A stretch of DNA of 64,000 nucleotides, taken from the NCBI RefSeq assembly GCF_900458815.1, contig NZ_UHDZ01000001.1, positions 1,054,001-1,118,000 of the forward strand, given 5' to 3'. The notes beneath the pieces are model-generated. The model had not been told where the DNA came from, ran no database searches, and saw only the letters and a program-made list of their open reading frames with translations. Every line of letters begins with the position of its first letter. Positions within the stretch are counted from its first letter, which is position 1. The translations under genes were made by a program, and so were the position numbers. Positions 41,010-49,942 of this stretch are shown here, piece by piece. Source of the stretch: Staphylococcus saccharolyticus (lineage in GTDB: Bacteria; Bacillota; Bacilli; Staphylococcales; Staphylococcaceae).

Positions 41010-42767
41010 ATGAGAAAGACTAAAATCGTATGTACAATTGGACCAGCTTCAGAATCAGAGGAAATGCTTGAGAAATTAATGAATGCAGGTATGAACGTTG
41101 CACGTTTAAACTTTTCTCATGGTAGTCATGAGGAACATAAAGCTAGAATCGATACGATTCGTAAAGTTGCAAAGCGTTTGAATAAAACAATTGGTCTGTT
41201 ATTAGATACTAAAGGTCCAGAAATTCGTACACATAACATGAAAGATGGCGTTATTGTTTTAGAAAAGGGCAAAGAAGTTACCGTTAGTGTGAATGAAGTA
41301 GAAGGGACTCCTGGGAAATTCTCTATCACTTATGAAAACTTAATCAATGATGTTAATGTTGGTTCATATATTTTATTAGACGATGGATTAGTTGAACTTC
41401 AAGTTAAAGAAATTGATAAAGATAAAGGCGAAGTTAAATGTGATATTTTAAATACAGGAGAATTAAAAAATAAAAAAGGTGTTAACTTACCAGGCGTAAA
41501 AGTTAATTTACCAGGTATAACTGATAAAGATGCTGATGATATTCGCTTTGGTATTAAAGAAAACGTTGATTTTATTGCGGCAAGTTTTGTGAGACGTCCG
41601 AGTGATGTTTTAGATATTCGTCAAATTCTTGAAGAAGAAAAAGCTGAAATAAGTGTTTTCCCTAAAATTGAAAACCAAGAAGGTATCGACAATATTGAAG
41701 AAATCTTAGAGGTATCTGATGGTTTAATGGTTGCACGTGGCGATATGGGTGTTGAAATTCCACCTGAACAAGTACCAATGGTTCAAAAAGATTTAATTAG
41801 AAAATGTAATAAATTAGGCAAACCAGTCATTACAGCGACTCAAATGTTAGACTCTATGCAACGTAATCCTCGTGCTACTCGTGCAGAAGCTAGTGACGTA
41901 GCAAATGCAATTTATGATGGTACAGATGCAGTGATGTTATCCGGTGAAACAGCTGCTGGTCAATATCCGGAAGAAGCTGTTAAAACAATGAGAAATATTG
42001 CGGTTTCATCTGAAGCAGCTCAAGATTACAAAAAGTTATTAAACGATCGAACTAAATTAGTTGAGACTTCATTAGTTAATGCCATTGGTGTGTCAGTTGC
42101 TCACACTGCTCTTAATTTAAACGTTAAAGCTATTGTAGCAGCTACTGAAAGTGGTTCAACTGCACGTACAATCTCTAAATATCGTCCACATTCAGACATT
42201 ATTGCTGTTACTCCTAGTGATAAGACAGCTCGACAATGTGCAATTGTATGGGGGGTTAACCCAGTCGTTAAGGAAGGACGTAAGACTACTGATGCGTTAT
42301 TAAATAACGCTGTAGCAACTGCTGTTGAAACAGGTAGAGTTTCTAATGGTGACTTAATCATCATCACTGCAGGTGTTCCAACTGGTGAAAAAGGTACTAC
42401 AAACATGATGAAAATACACTTAGTTGGTGATGAAATTGCACGTGGACAAGGTGTAGGAAGAGGTTCTGTAGTTGGCCATGCAATTGTGGCTGATAGTTCT
42501 AGCGATTTAGAGGGTAAAGATTTATCTGATAAAGTAATTATTACAAATTCTGTTGATGAAACATTAGTACCTTATGTTGAAAAAGCAATTGGCTTAATCA
42601 CAGAAGAAAATGGGATTACATCACCAAGTGCCATTGTTGGTTTAGAAAAAGGTATACCAACTGTTGTTGGTGTAGAAAAAGCCACAAAAGATATTAAAAA
42701 TGACATGTTAGTTACTTTAGATGCATCTCAAGGTAAAATCTTTGAAGGGTATGCTAACGTACTATAA
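41010..42767 (+). CDS. pyk: pyruvate kinase
   Basis: Last ATP-yielding step of glycolysis, PEP to pyruvate. 585 residues: TIM barrel with [14 protein letters not shown], catalytic lysine in FPKIENQEG, and TATQMLDSM; a beta barrel B domain at about 70-165; an allosteric domain to about 475; and the extra C-terminal PEP-utiliser-like domain (about 475-585) found in Bacillus and Staphylococcus. GGGAGG precedes the ATG. Forms an operon with pfkA. Confidence 0.98.
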   Translation: MRKTKIVCTIGPASESEEMLEKLMNAGMNVARLNFSHGSHEEHKARIDTIRKVAKRLNKTIGLLLDTKGPEIRTHNMKDGVIVLEKGKEVTVSVNEVEGTPGKFSITYENLINDVNVGSYILLDDGLVELQVKEIDKDKGEVKCDILNTGELKNKKGVNLPGVKVNLPGITDKDADDIRFGIKENVDFIAASFVRRPSDVLDIRQILEEEKAEISVFPKIENQEGIDNIEEILEVSDGLMVARGDMGVEIPPEQVPMVQKDLIRKCNKLGKPVITATQMLDSMQRNPRATRAEASDVANAIYDGTDAVMLSGETAAGQYPEEAVKTMRNIAVSSEAAQDYKKLLNDRTKLVETSLVNAIGVSVAHTALNLNVKAIVAATESGSTARTISKYRPHSDIIAVTPSDKTARQCAIVWGVNPVVKEGRKTTDALLNNAVATAVETGRVSNGDLIIITAGVPTGEKGTTNMMKIHLVGDEIARGQGVGRGSVVGHAIVADSSSDLEGKDLSDKVIITNSVDETLVPYVEKAIGLITEENGITSPSAIVGLEKGIPTVVGVEKATKDIKNDMLVTLDASQGKIFEGYANVL

Positions 42768-42781
42768 TCAATAATTATATA

Positions 42782-42817
42782 AACCAGTCTTTCAATTTAG
42801 TGAAAGACTGGTTTTTC
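42782..42817 (+). terminator. pyk terminator
   Basis: AACCAGTCTTTCA (42782-42794) pairs perfectly with TGAAAGACTGGTT (42801-42813) and is followed by T. Confidence 0.93.
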
Positions 42818-42835
42818 TCTACTTAAATTCAAATA

Positions 42836-42887
42836 AAAAATACCACCATTAAAGGTGATGATGTCAAACCTTTAATGATGGTATTTT
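42836..42887 (-). terminator. cycA terminator
   Basis: TACCACCATTAAAGGT (42841-42856) and ACCTTTAATGATGGTA (42868-42883) pair with one mismatch; on the minus strand the stem is followed by TTTTTTATTT. Confidence 0.85.
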
Positions 42888-42888
42888 T

Positions 42889-44247
42889 CTATTGAGTTTG
42901 TTGGTTAACCTTTTTATACTTTAAGTACATAATACCTAAGATAACAAACCATACAGGTGTGAAATAAATAGCTCTTCTTGTGTCAACATTAATAAATAAT
43001 AATGCAAATACAAATGCGAAGAAAATCAAAATTAGATAAGCCATGTATTGTCCACCCGGTAACTTGTACGTTGCTTTTTTATGTAGGTCTGGATTTCTTC
43101 TAATATATTTAATATAAGCGATAATAATTAATGCCCATACAACTACAAATAACACAGTAGAAATAGTTGTTACATACGTAAATACAAGTGTTGCATCAGG
43201 GAAAATGTAATTAAGTAATGCTGCAATTAGCAATAATGCAGAAGATGCGATAATTGCTTTATGTGGAGCACCGTGTTTATTGGTTTTGCCAAAGGTTGGT
43301 GGAGCTTGATTCTGATTAGAAAGTCCATAAAGCATTCTACTATTTGAAAAAATACCGCTGTTACATGATGATGCAGCTGCAGTTAATACGACAAAGTTAA
43401 TTATTCCTGCCGCGAAAGGTACACCAATTAAAGCAAATAGTTTAACAAACGGACTGTTATCGGGATCTACTTTATCCCAAGGAATAATTGACATAATTAC
43501 AGCTAATGCACCTACATAAAAAATTAAAATTCTAATAGGTACACTGTTAATCGCTTTAGGTATTGTTTTTTCAGGATCTTTGGTTTCTCCTGCAGTAACA
43601 CCAATCATTTCAATACCTACAAATGAAAATAATGCCATTTGGAAGGACATAAAGAATCCTGAAGACCCTTTAGGGAAGATACCATGTTGATATAAGTTGG
43701 TTAAGCTCGTATGACCAAATGGTGTTTTAAATGCAAATAAAATCATTACAACACCAACAACAATTAAAGCGATGATTGTAACTATTTTTATAATGGCAAA
43801 CCAAAATTCTAATTCACCAAATAGCTTCGCACTTAATAAATTGAAAGACATCAAAATAAGTACACAGAATAAGGCACTTATCCAATTTGGTATTTCTGGA
43901 AACCAGAAGCTTACATACTTTGCAACGGCAGTAACTTCTGCCATACCAGTAATAATCCAACATAACCAATATGTCCATCCAGTTACAAATCCTGCAAATG
44001 GACCGATATAGGTGTTAGTTACATCAGCAAATGATTTGAAATTAGTATTTTGAACTATGATTTCTCCCAATCCACGCATAAACATGAATAACATGAACCC
44101 TATAATTATATAAGTAAGCAATATTGAGGGACCAGTCATTGCAATTGTTTGTCCGGCACCTAGGAATAAGCCCGTTCCTATAGCACCACCGATGGCGATC
44201 AATTGAACATGACGATTGCTCAATTCTCTTTGTAAATTCTCAGACAT
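42889..44247 (-). CDS. cycA: APC-family amino acid permease, CycA-like
   Basis: A 452-residue 12-helix APC transporter. The start QRELSNRHVQLIAIGGAIGT is the family's unwound helix 1 with GAIGTGLFLG. FVGIEMIGVTAGET is the helix 6 substrate site. In S. aureus the permease directly before citZ is CycA (alanine, D-serine, glycine, D-cycloserine). I infer the same from position and sequence. A functioning CycA would be important to a cell that no longer makes serine. RBS GGGAG-like precedes the ATG. Confidence 0.85.
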   Translation of the reverse strand: MSENLQRELSNRHVQLIAIGGAIGTGLFLGAGQTIAMTGPSILLTYIIIGFMLFMFMRGLGEIIVQNTNFKSFADVTNTYIGPFAGFVTGWTYWLCWIITGMAEVTAVAKYVSFWFPEIPNWISALFCVLILMSFNLLSAKLFGELEFWFAIIKIVTIIALIVVGVVMILFAFKTPFGHTSLTNLYQHGIFPKGSSGFFMSFQMALFSFVGIEMIGVTAGETKDPEKTIPKAINSVPIRILIFYVGALAVIMSIIPWDKVDPDNSPFVKLFALIGVPFAAGIINFVVLTAAASSCNSGIFSNSRMLYGLSNQNQAPPTFGKTNKHGAPHKAIIASSALLLIAALLNYIFPDATLVFTYVTTISTVLFVVVWALIIIAYIKYIRRNPDLHKKATYKLPGGQYMAYLILIFFAFVFALLFINVDTRRAIYFTPVWFVILGIMYLKYKKVNQQTQ

Positions 44248-44517
44248 AAGACAACTCCCTTACTATAAGATATATATATTATGCACTTATAAAGTAATTT
44301 ATACAATTCTTTTCGAAAAAAAGTGTGAAAATTCACTAAAATGCATAATCATAATTGGTAATCATTCTTGATAACTAAAAGCAAAGATACTAATATTTTA
44401 GAAAAACATTAGTAATTAACTAGGAAAAGTCGGTTTTAAAGCACTTTTAGAGATGTTAACATAAAACCTAGGCAGTGATATATACCATTTTTCCAAATTT
44501 GCCGAGGTTTATAATGT
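44248..44517. other. divergent control region cycA / citZ
   Basis: No coding potential. Short palindromes are present, for example AGTGTGAAAATTCACT at 44,321-44,336, and half of a CodY-like motif lies inside it. I cannot assign a regulator. Confidence 0.4.
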
Positions 44518-44546
44518 TTCACAAATTGTTTAAATTTAGCTATAAT
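44518..44546 (+). promoter_or_regulatory. citZ promoter
   Basis: TTCACA (44518-44523), a 17-base spacer and TATAAT (44541-44546), about 50 bases before the citZ ATG. Five of six and six of six matches to the sigma-A consensus. Confidence 0.7.
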
Positions 44547-44594
44547 ACATATTGAAAGCCATTTCATAAAGAAATAGTAAAGGGGAAATTAATC

Positions 44595-45713
44595 ATGGCA
44601 GAATTACAAAGAGGTTTAGAAGGGGTTATTGCAGCTGAAACAAAAATCAGCTCAATAATAGATAGTCAATTGACATATGCGGGCTATGATATAGATGATC
44701 TCGCAGAAAATGCACAATTCGAAGAAATCATTTTTTTATTATGGAATTATAGACTTCCAAATAAAGATGAATTAAGCGAATTAAAAGAAAAATTATTTGA
44801 ATATATGACACTTAATGAAACAGTTTATAAGCACTTTGAAGAGTACGTGACTGACCACCTTCATCCAATGACTGCACTACGTACGTCAGTATCTTATATT
44901 GCTCACTTTGATCCGGATGCAGAAGATGAATCTGAAGAGAATAAGTATGATAGAGCAATACATATACAAGCTAAAATCGCTTCTTTGGTAACGGCTTTCG
45001 CAAGAGTTAGAGAAGGTAAGGAACCTTTGAAACCTAATTCAGAGTTAAGTTACGCATCCAATTTTATATATATGTTAAGGGGGGAACTTCCAATGGATGT
45101 GGAAGTTGAAGCATTCAATAAAGCATTAATTTTACATGCTGATCATGAACTCAATGCGTCTGTATTTACGGCACGTTGTGCTGTTTCATCACTTTCTGAC
45201 ATGTATTCAGGCATAGTGGCAGCTATTGGTTCATTAAAAGGGCCTTTACACGGAGGGGCTAATGAGCAAGTGATGGCAATGTTAAAAGAAATTGGAAGCT
45301 TAGATAACGTAGATAGTTATTTAGACGAAAGATTTGCTAATAAAGATAAAGTAATGGGCTTTGGTCATCGTGTATATAAAGATGGAGATCCACGTGCTAA
45401 ATACCTTAGAGAAATGAGTCGTAAGATTACTGAAGAAACTGGCCAAAGTGAATTATTTGAAATGTCACTAGCTATTGAGAAACGCATGAAAGAAGAAAAG
45501 GGTCTTATTCCAAATGTGGATTTCTTTAGTGCTACTGTTTATCATAGTATGAATATTCCGCATGATTTATTTACACCTATTTTTGCAGTTAGTCGTGCAT
45601 CAGGGTGGATAGCTCATATTTTAGAGCAATATAGAGATAATAGAATTATGAGACCAAGAGCGAAGTATATCGGTGAAAAAGATCGTAAATATTTTCCTAT
45701 TGAAGATAGATAA
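44595..45713 (+). CDS. citZ: citrate synthase
   Basis: Joins oxaloacetate and acetyl-CoA at the entry to the TCA cycle. It is a 372-residue short (Gram-positive) form. Catalytic His219 (LHGGANEQVM), His258 (FGHRVYKDGDPRA) and Asp309 (VDFFSATVYHSM) are all present. AGGGGAA precedes the ATG. Icd follows 53 bases later, so they likely share transcripts. Keeping citZ-icd suggests 2-oxoglutarate/glutamate supply is still needed, even if respiration is reduced. Confidence 0.97.
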   Translation: MAELQRGLEGVIAAETKISSIIDSQLTYAGYDIDDLAENAQFEEIIFLLWNYRLPNKDELSELKEKLFEYMTLNETVYKHFEEYVTDHLHPMTALRTSVSYIAHFDPDAEDESEENKYDRAIHIQAKIASLVTAFARVREGKEPLKPNSELSYASNFIYMLRGELPMDVEVEAFNKALILHADHELNASVFTARCAVSSLSDMYSGIVAAIGSLKGPLHGGANEQVMAMLKEIGSLDNVDSYLDERFANKDKVMGFGHRVYKDGDPRAKYLREMSRKITEETGQSELFEMSLAIEKRMKEEKGLIPNVDFFSATVYHSMNIPHDLFTPIFAVSRASGWIAHILEQYRDNRIMRPRAKYIGEKDRKYFPIEDR

Positions 45714-45766
45714 TAAAAAAAGATATATTAACAATTGAAAGTTAAATACATTTGGAGGTTAAATTT

Positions 45767-47035
45767 ATGTCAGCAGAAAAAATTACGCAAAGTAAAGCTG
45801 GGTTGAACGTACCTAACGAACCTATTATTCCATTTATTATTGGAGATGGAATTGGACCAGATATTTGGAAAACAGCCAGTCGTGTTATCGATGTAGCTGT
45901 TGAAAAAGCTTATAACGGTGAAAAACGTATTGAGTGGAAAGAAGTACTAGCTGGTCAGAAAGCTTATGAAGAAACTGGCGAATGGTTGCCTCAAGAAACA
46001 TTAGATACTATTAAAGAATATTTAATTGCGGTTAAAGGTCCATTAACTACTCCTATTGGCGGAGGTATACGTTCGTTAAATGTAGCATTAAGACAAGAAT
46101 TGGATTTATTTACATGCTTGCGTCCGGTACGTTGGTTTAAAGGTGTTCCTTCACCTGTTAAACGTCCTGAAGATGTTGATATAGTCATTTTCCGAGAAAA
46201 TACTGAAGACATCTATGTTGGTATTGAATTTAAAGAAGGTACATCAGAAGTTAAAAAGGTCATTGAATTCTTACAAAATGAAATGAGAGCAACTAATATT
46301 CGTTTCCCTGAAACATCAGGTATTGGTATTAAACCCGTTTCTAAAGAGGGAACTGAACGTTTAGTTAGAGCCGCAATTCAATATGCTTTCGATAACAATC
46401 GTAAAACAGTTACTTTAGTACACAAAGGTAATATAATGAAATTCACTGAAGGATCATTTAAACAATGGGGTTACGATTTAGCTCATAATGAATTTGGTGA
46501 TAAAGTATTCACATGGCAACAATATGATGAAATTGTAGAAAAAGAAGGAAAAGAAGCTGCTAATGAAGCTCAAAGTAAAGCTGAACAAGAAGGTAAAATT
46601 ATCATTAAAGATTCAATTGCAGATATTTTCCTACAACAAATTTTAACTCGTCCTGCAGAACATGATGTTGTAGCTACAATGAATTTAAATGGTGACTATA
46701 TTTCTGATGCACTAGCTGCACAAGTTGGTGGTATTGGCATTGCTCCAGGTGCAAATATTAACTATGAAACAGGTCATGCTATTTTTGAAGCAACGCATGG
46801 AACAGCACCAAAATATGCAGGGTTAAACAAAGTTAACCCTTCTTCAGAAATCTTAAGTTCTGTATTAATGTTAGAACACTTAGGTTGGCAAGAGGCCGCT
46901 GATAAAATAACAGATTCAATTGAAGCAACAATTGCTTCGAAAATCGTTACTTATGACTTTGCACGTTTAATGGACGGTGCTAAAGAAGTTTCAACTTCAG
47001 ACTTTGCTGATGAACTTATCAAAAATATGAAATAG
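45767..47035 (+). CDS. icd: isocitrate dehydrogenase (NADP)
   Basis: Isocitrate to 2-oxoglutarate with NADPH. 422 residues from ATG 45,767, chosen because TTGGAGG lies just upstream; ATG 45,752 lies before that site. The substrate loop [13 protein letters not shown] contains Ser103, the residue equivalent to the phosphorylated serine of E. coli. NADP-type contacts are expected in the HGTAPKYAG region. Intact. Confidence 0.96.
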   Translation: MSAEKITQSKAGLNVPNEPIIPFIIGDGIGPDIWKTASRVIDVAVEKAYNGEKRIEWKEVLAGQKAYEETGEWLPQETLDTIKEYLIAVKGPLTTPIGGGIRSLNVALRQELDLFTCLRPVRWFKGVPSPVKRPEDVDIVIFRENTEDIYVGIEFKEGTSEVKKVIEFLQNEMRATNIRFPETSGIGIKPVSKEGTERLVRAAIQYAFDNNRKTVTLVHKGNIMKFTEGSFKQWGYDLAHNEFGDKVFTWQQYDEIVEKEGKEAANEAQSKAEQEGKIIIKDSIADIFLQQILTRPAEHDVVATMNLNGDYISDALAAQVGGIGIAPGANINYETGHAIFEATHGTAPKYAGLNKVNPSSEILSSVLMLEHLGWQEAADKITDSIEATIASKIVTYDFARLMDGAKEVSTSDFADELIKNMK

Positions 47036-47081
47036 ATATAATTGAACTAGGTTAATAGTATAGAGATACACTTTAATGAGA

Positions 47082-47114
47082 GAGTGGATAGGCAATCACC
47101 TATCTGCTCTTTTT
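47082..47114 (+). terminator. icd terminator
   Basis: GAG-TG-GATAGG pairs with CCTATC-TG-CTC around CAATCA, followed by TTTTT. Confidence 0.85.
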
Positions 47115-47233
47115 AAAGATTTTGCAAAGTTGTTAGTTATGAATATCTTTTTATCACAAAAGGTGATAGGTTTATTAATGTTAAGACAATATTAAACAAA
47201 TATACTCTTAATAAAGTATAATTTTATAAGTTT

Positions 47234-47250
47234 TGTTAAGTTTATGTAAA
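47234..47250 (-). promoter_or_regulatory. candidate PhoP box upstream of phoPR
   Basis: On the minus strand TTTACATAAACTTAACA is two TTNACA hexamers spaced by 5 bases, the Pho box layout known from Bacillus. It lies 77 bases before phoP, with a TATAAT -10 at 47,290-47,295. Autoregulation by PhoP is a fair inference; the strand is opposite to that usual for activation. Confidence 0.5.
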
Positions 47251-47326
47251 ATTGATATGTAGCTATGTTATTTTTATTTGAATATCAGTTATAATGTAAA
47301 TGTAATAACAAATTAGGAGGCACACC

Positions 47327-48037
47327 ATGTCACAAAAAGTATTAGTGGTTGATGATGAACAATCAATCGTGACCTTACTAAAATATAATTTAGAAACAGC
47401 TGGATACATTGTAGAAGTTGCGTATGATGGCGAAGAAGCATTAAAAAAAGTTGAAGAAGAACAACCTGAACTAATTGTATTAGATGTAATGTTACCTAAA
47501 AAAGATGGTATTGAGGTGTGTAAATCAATTCGATCTGATAAAAATTTAGTACCTATTTTAATGCTTACAGCAAAAGATGATGAGTTTGATCGAGTATTAG
47601 GACTTGAATTAGGTGCAGATGATTATATGACTAAACCTTTTTCGCCTAGAGAAGTGGTTGCAAGAGTTAAAGCAATTTTAAGACGTTCTAAGTTTGTAAA
47701 TGAAATCAAAAAAGAAGATACTGATGAAGAAGATATTATTATTGGTTCCATTCGAATCCGTCCTGAATTTTTTGAAGTATATAAGGATGAAGAGTTACTA
47801 GAGTTAACACCTAAAGAATTCGAACTATTACTGTATCTTATAGAAAGACAAGGTAGAGTTATTACGAGAGAGCATATGTTGAATTCTGTGTGGAATTATG
47901 AATTTGCTGGAGATTCTCGTATTGTAGATGTTCACATCAGTCACTTAAGAGATAAATTGGAAGAGAATCCAAAACAACCTAAATTAATTAAAACTGTACG
48001 TGGTTTAGGTTATAAATTGGAGAGACCTAAAGCTTAA
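47327..48037 (+). CDS. phoP: phosphate response regulator PhoP
   Basis: A 236-residue OmpR-class regulator. Receiver domain with phospho-Asp53 in VLDVMLPKKDG and Lys in MTKPFSPRE; winged-helix DNA-binding domain (about 135-232) with TPKEFELLLYL and VRGLGYKLE. AGGAGG precedes the ATG. The stop overlaps the phoR start (TAATG). In this family it controls phosphate uptake and wall teichoic acid under phosphate limitation. Confidence 0.96.
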   Translation: MSQKVLVVDDEQSIVTLLKYNLETAGYIVEVAYDGEEALKKVEEEQPELIVLDVMLPKKDGIEVCKSIRSDKNLVPILMLTAKDDEFDRVLGLELGADDYMTKPFSPREVVARVKAILRRSKFVNEIKKEDTDEEDIIIGSIRIRPEFFEVYKDEELLELTPKEFELLLYLIERQGRVITREHMLNSVWNYEFAGDSRIVDVHISHLRDKLEENPKQPKLIKTVRGLGYKLERPKA

Positions 48038-49728
48038 TGCTAAAGTTTCATCATCGTTTATTATTATTAATTAGTACTATTACAATAATTAGTTTTATTG
48101 GTTTAGGTGCAATTATTCATAACACAATTTATCAAACTTTAACTCACAATCAAATCAAAGATTTAAAAAATGAAGCTCAAAATTATGTCAATCTTCTAAA
48201 TCACAATAAAGGACAAGAAATTAAAAATATAGCTAATACTGAAAAAACTGTTGTAGTGATTAAAGATGAAGATAAAGTTGTTTTCTCTAGCGGTGATAGA
48301 GATAAAATTGACAATAGAATTGATAATGAAGCTAATCCTTCTGATTTAATAAATAAGGAAACTAAAATCGGTATGCGATATACCTTTAAAGAACATATCA
48401 ATAGTAAGATCGTATACATAAGTGGAATTAATGATGAAATTATTAATCTACAAAAAGAAATGTGGAAATATTTATCTATTATAGGTGTTATCGTATTATT
48501 TACAGTTTACTTGGCAAGTAGAAGCATCAATCGTACTTATATTAGACCTATTAATGAAGTAACATATGCTACATCTCTTTTAGCGGATGGGTATTATCAT
48601 GTTCGTGTACCTGAAAGTAATGTTAAAGAGACACGTGCGCTTTTTGTGACTACAAATGAGTTGGCAAGACGTTTGCAAAAGTTATATAACAGCCAAAAAA
48701 TTCAATCTAATAGATTGAAAACAACGCTTGAAAATATTCCGAGTTCTGTGTTGATGATAGATAAACATGGAGAAATTGTTGTTGCAAATCATGCATATTA
48801 TGAAGTGTTTAGTCCAGAGCAAAAGGTTGAGAATGAAAGTTATATTGGTTTTATAGATGATAGTATTGAAAAACTAATCATTGAAAGTTTTAGAACTGAA
48901 AAAGTGCTTTATGAACAACTAGAGGTTGATATTAATAATGTTCATACCAAATACTTTGATGTTTCTTGTGTGCCTATCTTATCTAAGTCTAAGAAAAAGT
49001 TACAGGGCATGGTAGTTGTATTACATGATATTACTAACATACAAAAATTGGAAAATCTTAGAAGAGAGTTTGTAGCAAATGTATCTCATGAATTAAAAAC
49101 GCCAATTACTTCAATTAAAGGTTTCGCCGAAACGTTAATTGAAGGTGCTAAAAATGATGAACAATCTCTTGATATGTTCTTAAATATTATTTTAAAAGAA
49201 TCTAATAGAATTGAATCTCTAGTTATGGATTTATTAGATTTATCACATATTGAACAACAAAAAGAAATAGAAACGAGCTATATGAATCTTTCAGAGTTGG
49301 CTTATAATATAATTAATAATTTACAGACACAAGCTATTAATAAAAATATTGAAATTGAGTCTGAAATAGAAAAAGATGTGATTATCGAAGCTCATGAGAA
49401 TAAAGTAGCTCAAGTCATCACGAATTTATTATTTAATGCAATCAATTATTCTTCAGAAGAGAGTAAAGTTATTGTACGTGTGTATAGACAAGCGAAGAGA
49501 GTTAATTTAGAAATTCAGGATTATGGCATTGGTATTAGTAAGAATGATCAAAAACATATTTTTGAACGCTTTTACCGAGTTGATAAGGCAAGAAGTAGAG
49601 ATTCTGGAGGTACTGGATTAGGTTTGTCTATTACAAAGCATATTGTTGAAGCTCATAATGGTCGTATAAGTGTTGATAGTGAACTATGTAAAGGTTCAAC
49701 ATTTAAAGTTACGTTTAATGATAAATAA
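48037..49728 (+). CDS. phoR: phosphate sensor histidine kinase PhoR
   Basis: A 563-residue membrane sensor. TM1 at about 6-28, an extracellular loop to about 145, TM2 at about 146-165, then HAMP and a PAS domain (about 225-330). The HisKA phosphoacceptor is His351 in VSHELKTPITS. The HATPase domain carries NLLFNAINYS (N box), DYGIGI (G1) and GTGLGLSI (G2). All catalytic boxes are intact. Start overlaps the phoP stop, so translation is coupled. Confidence 0.96.
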   Translation: MLKFHHRLLLLISTITIISFIGLGAIIHNTIYQTLTHNQIKDLKNEAQNYVNLLNHNKGQEIKNIANTEKTVVVIKDEDKVVFSSGDRDKIDNRIDNEANPSDLINKETKIGMRYTFKEHINSKIVYISGINDEIINLQKEMWKYLSIIGVIVLFTVYLASRSINRTYIRPINEVTYATSLLADGYYHVRVPESNVKETRALFVTTNELARRLQKLYNSQKIQSNRLKTTLENIPSSVLMIDKHGEIVVANHAYYEVFSPEQKVENESYIGFIDDSIEKLIIESFRTEKVLYEQLEVDINNVHTKYFDVSCVPILSKSKKKLQGMVVVLHDITNIQKLENLRREFVANVSHELKTPITSIKGFAETLIEGAKNDEQSLDMFLNIILKESNRIESLVMDLLDLSHIEQQKEIETSYMNLSELAYNIINNLQTQAINKNIEIESEIEKDVIIEAHENKVAQVITNLLFNAINYSSEESKVIVRVYRQAKRVNLEIQDYGIGISKNDQKHIFERFYRVDKARSRDSGGTGLGLSITKHIVEAHNGRISVDSELCKGSTFKVTFNDK

Positions 49729-49737
49729 TTATTTTGA

Positions 49738-49777
49738 GAAAGGCTATATTGTCAAAGTTGACGATGTAGTCTTTTTT
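49738..49777 (+). terminator. phoR terminator
   Basis: AAGGCTA-TATT-GTCAA pairs with TTGAC-GATG-TAGTCTT and ends in TTTTTT. About 85 bases of repeated arms follow before polA. Confidence 0.75.
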
Positions 49778-49792
49778 CGTTTGCTTAACTGT

Positions 49793-49897
49793 ACTAAGAG
49801 TCGTTAAACTCAATATTCGTTAAGCACTAAAAAGTAACACATTAGTTATAACTAATGCGTAACAAGTACTAAACTCGCTGACTCGTTAAGTACTTGT
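49793..49897. repeat. paired inverted/direct repeats between phoR and polA
   Basis: Unit 1 holds GTACTAAGAGTCGTTAAACTC. Unit 2 holds ACAAGTACT ... AAGTACTTGT (49,863-49,898) around AAACTCGCTGACTCGTT. Between them CATTAGTTATAACTAATG (49,839-49,856) is a near-perfect palindrome. Possible protein-binding or hairpin structure; no T-run follows. Confidence 0.6.
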
Positions 49898-49942
49898 TTA
49901 TATGCTAAAATGTATGTAAATCTGTTCTGGAGGTTACATATT

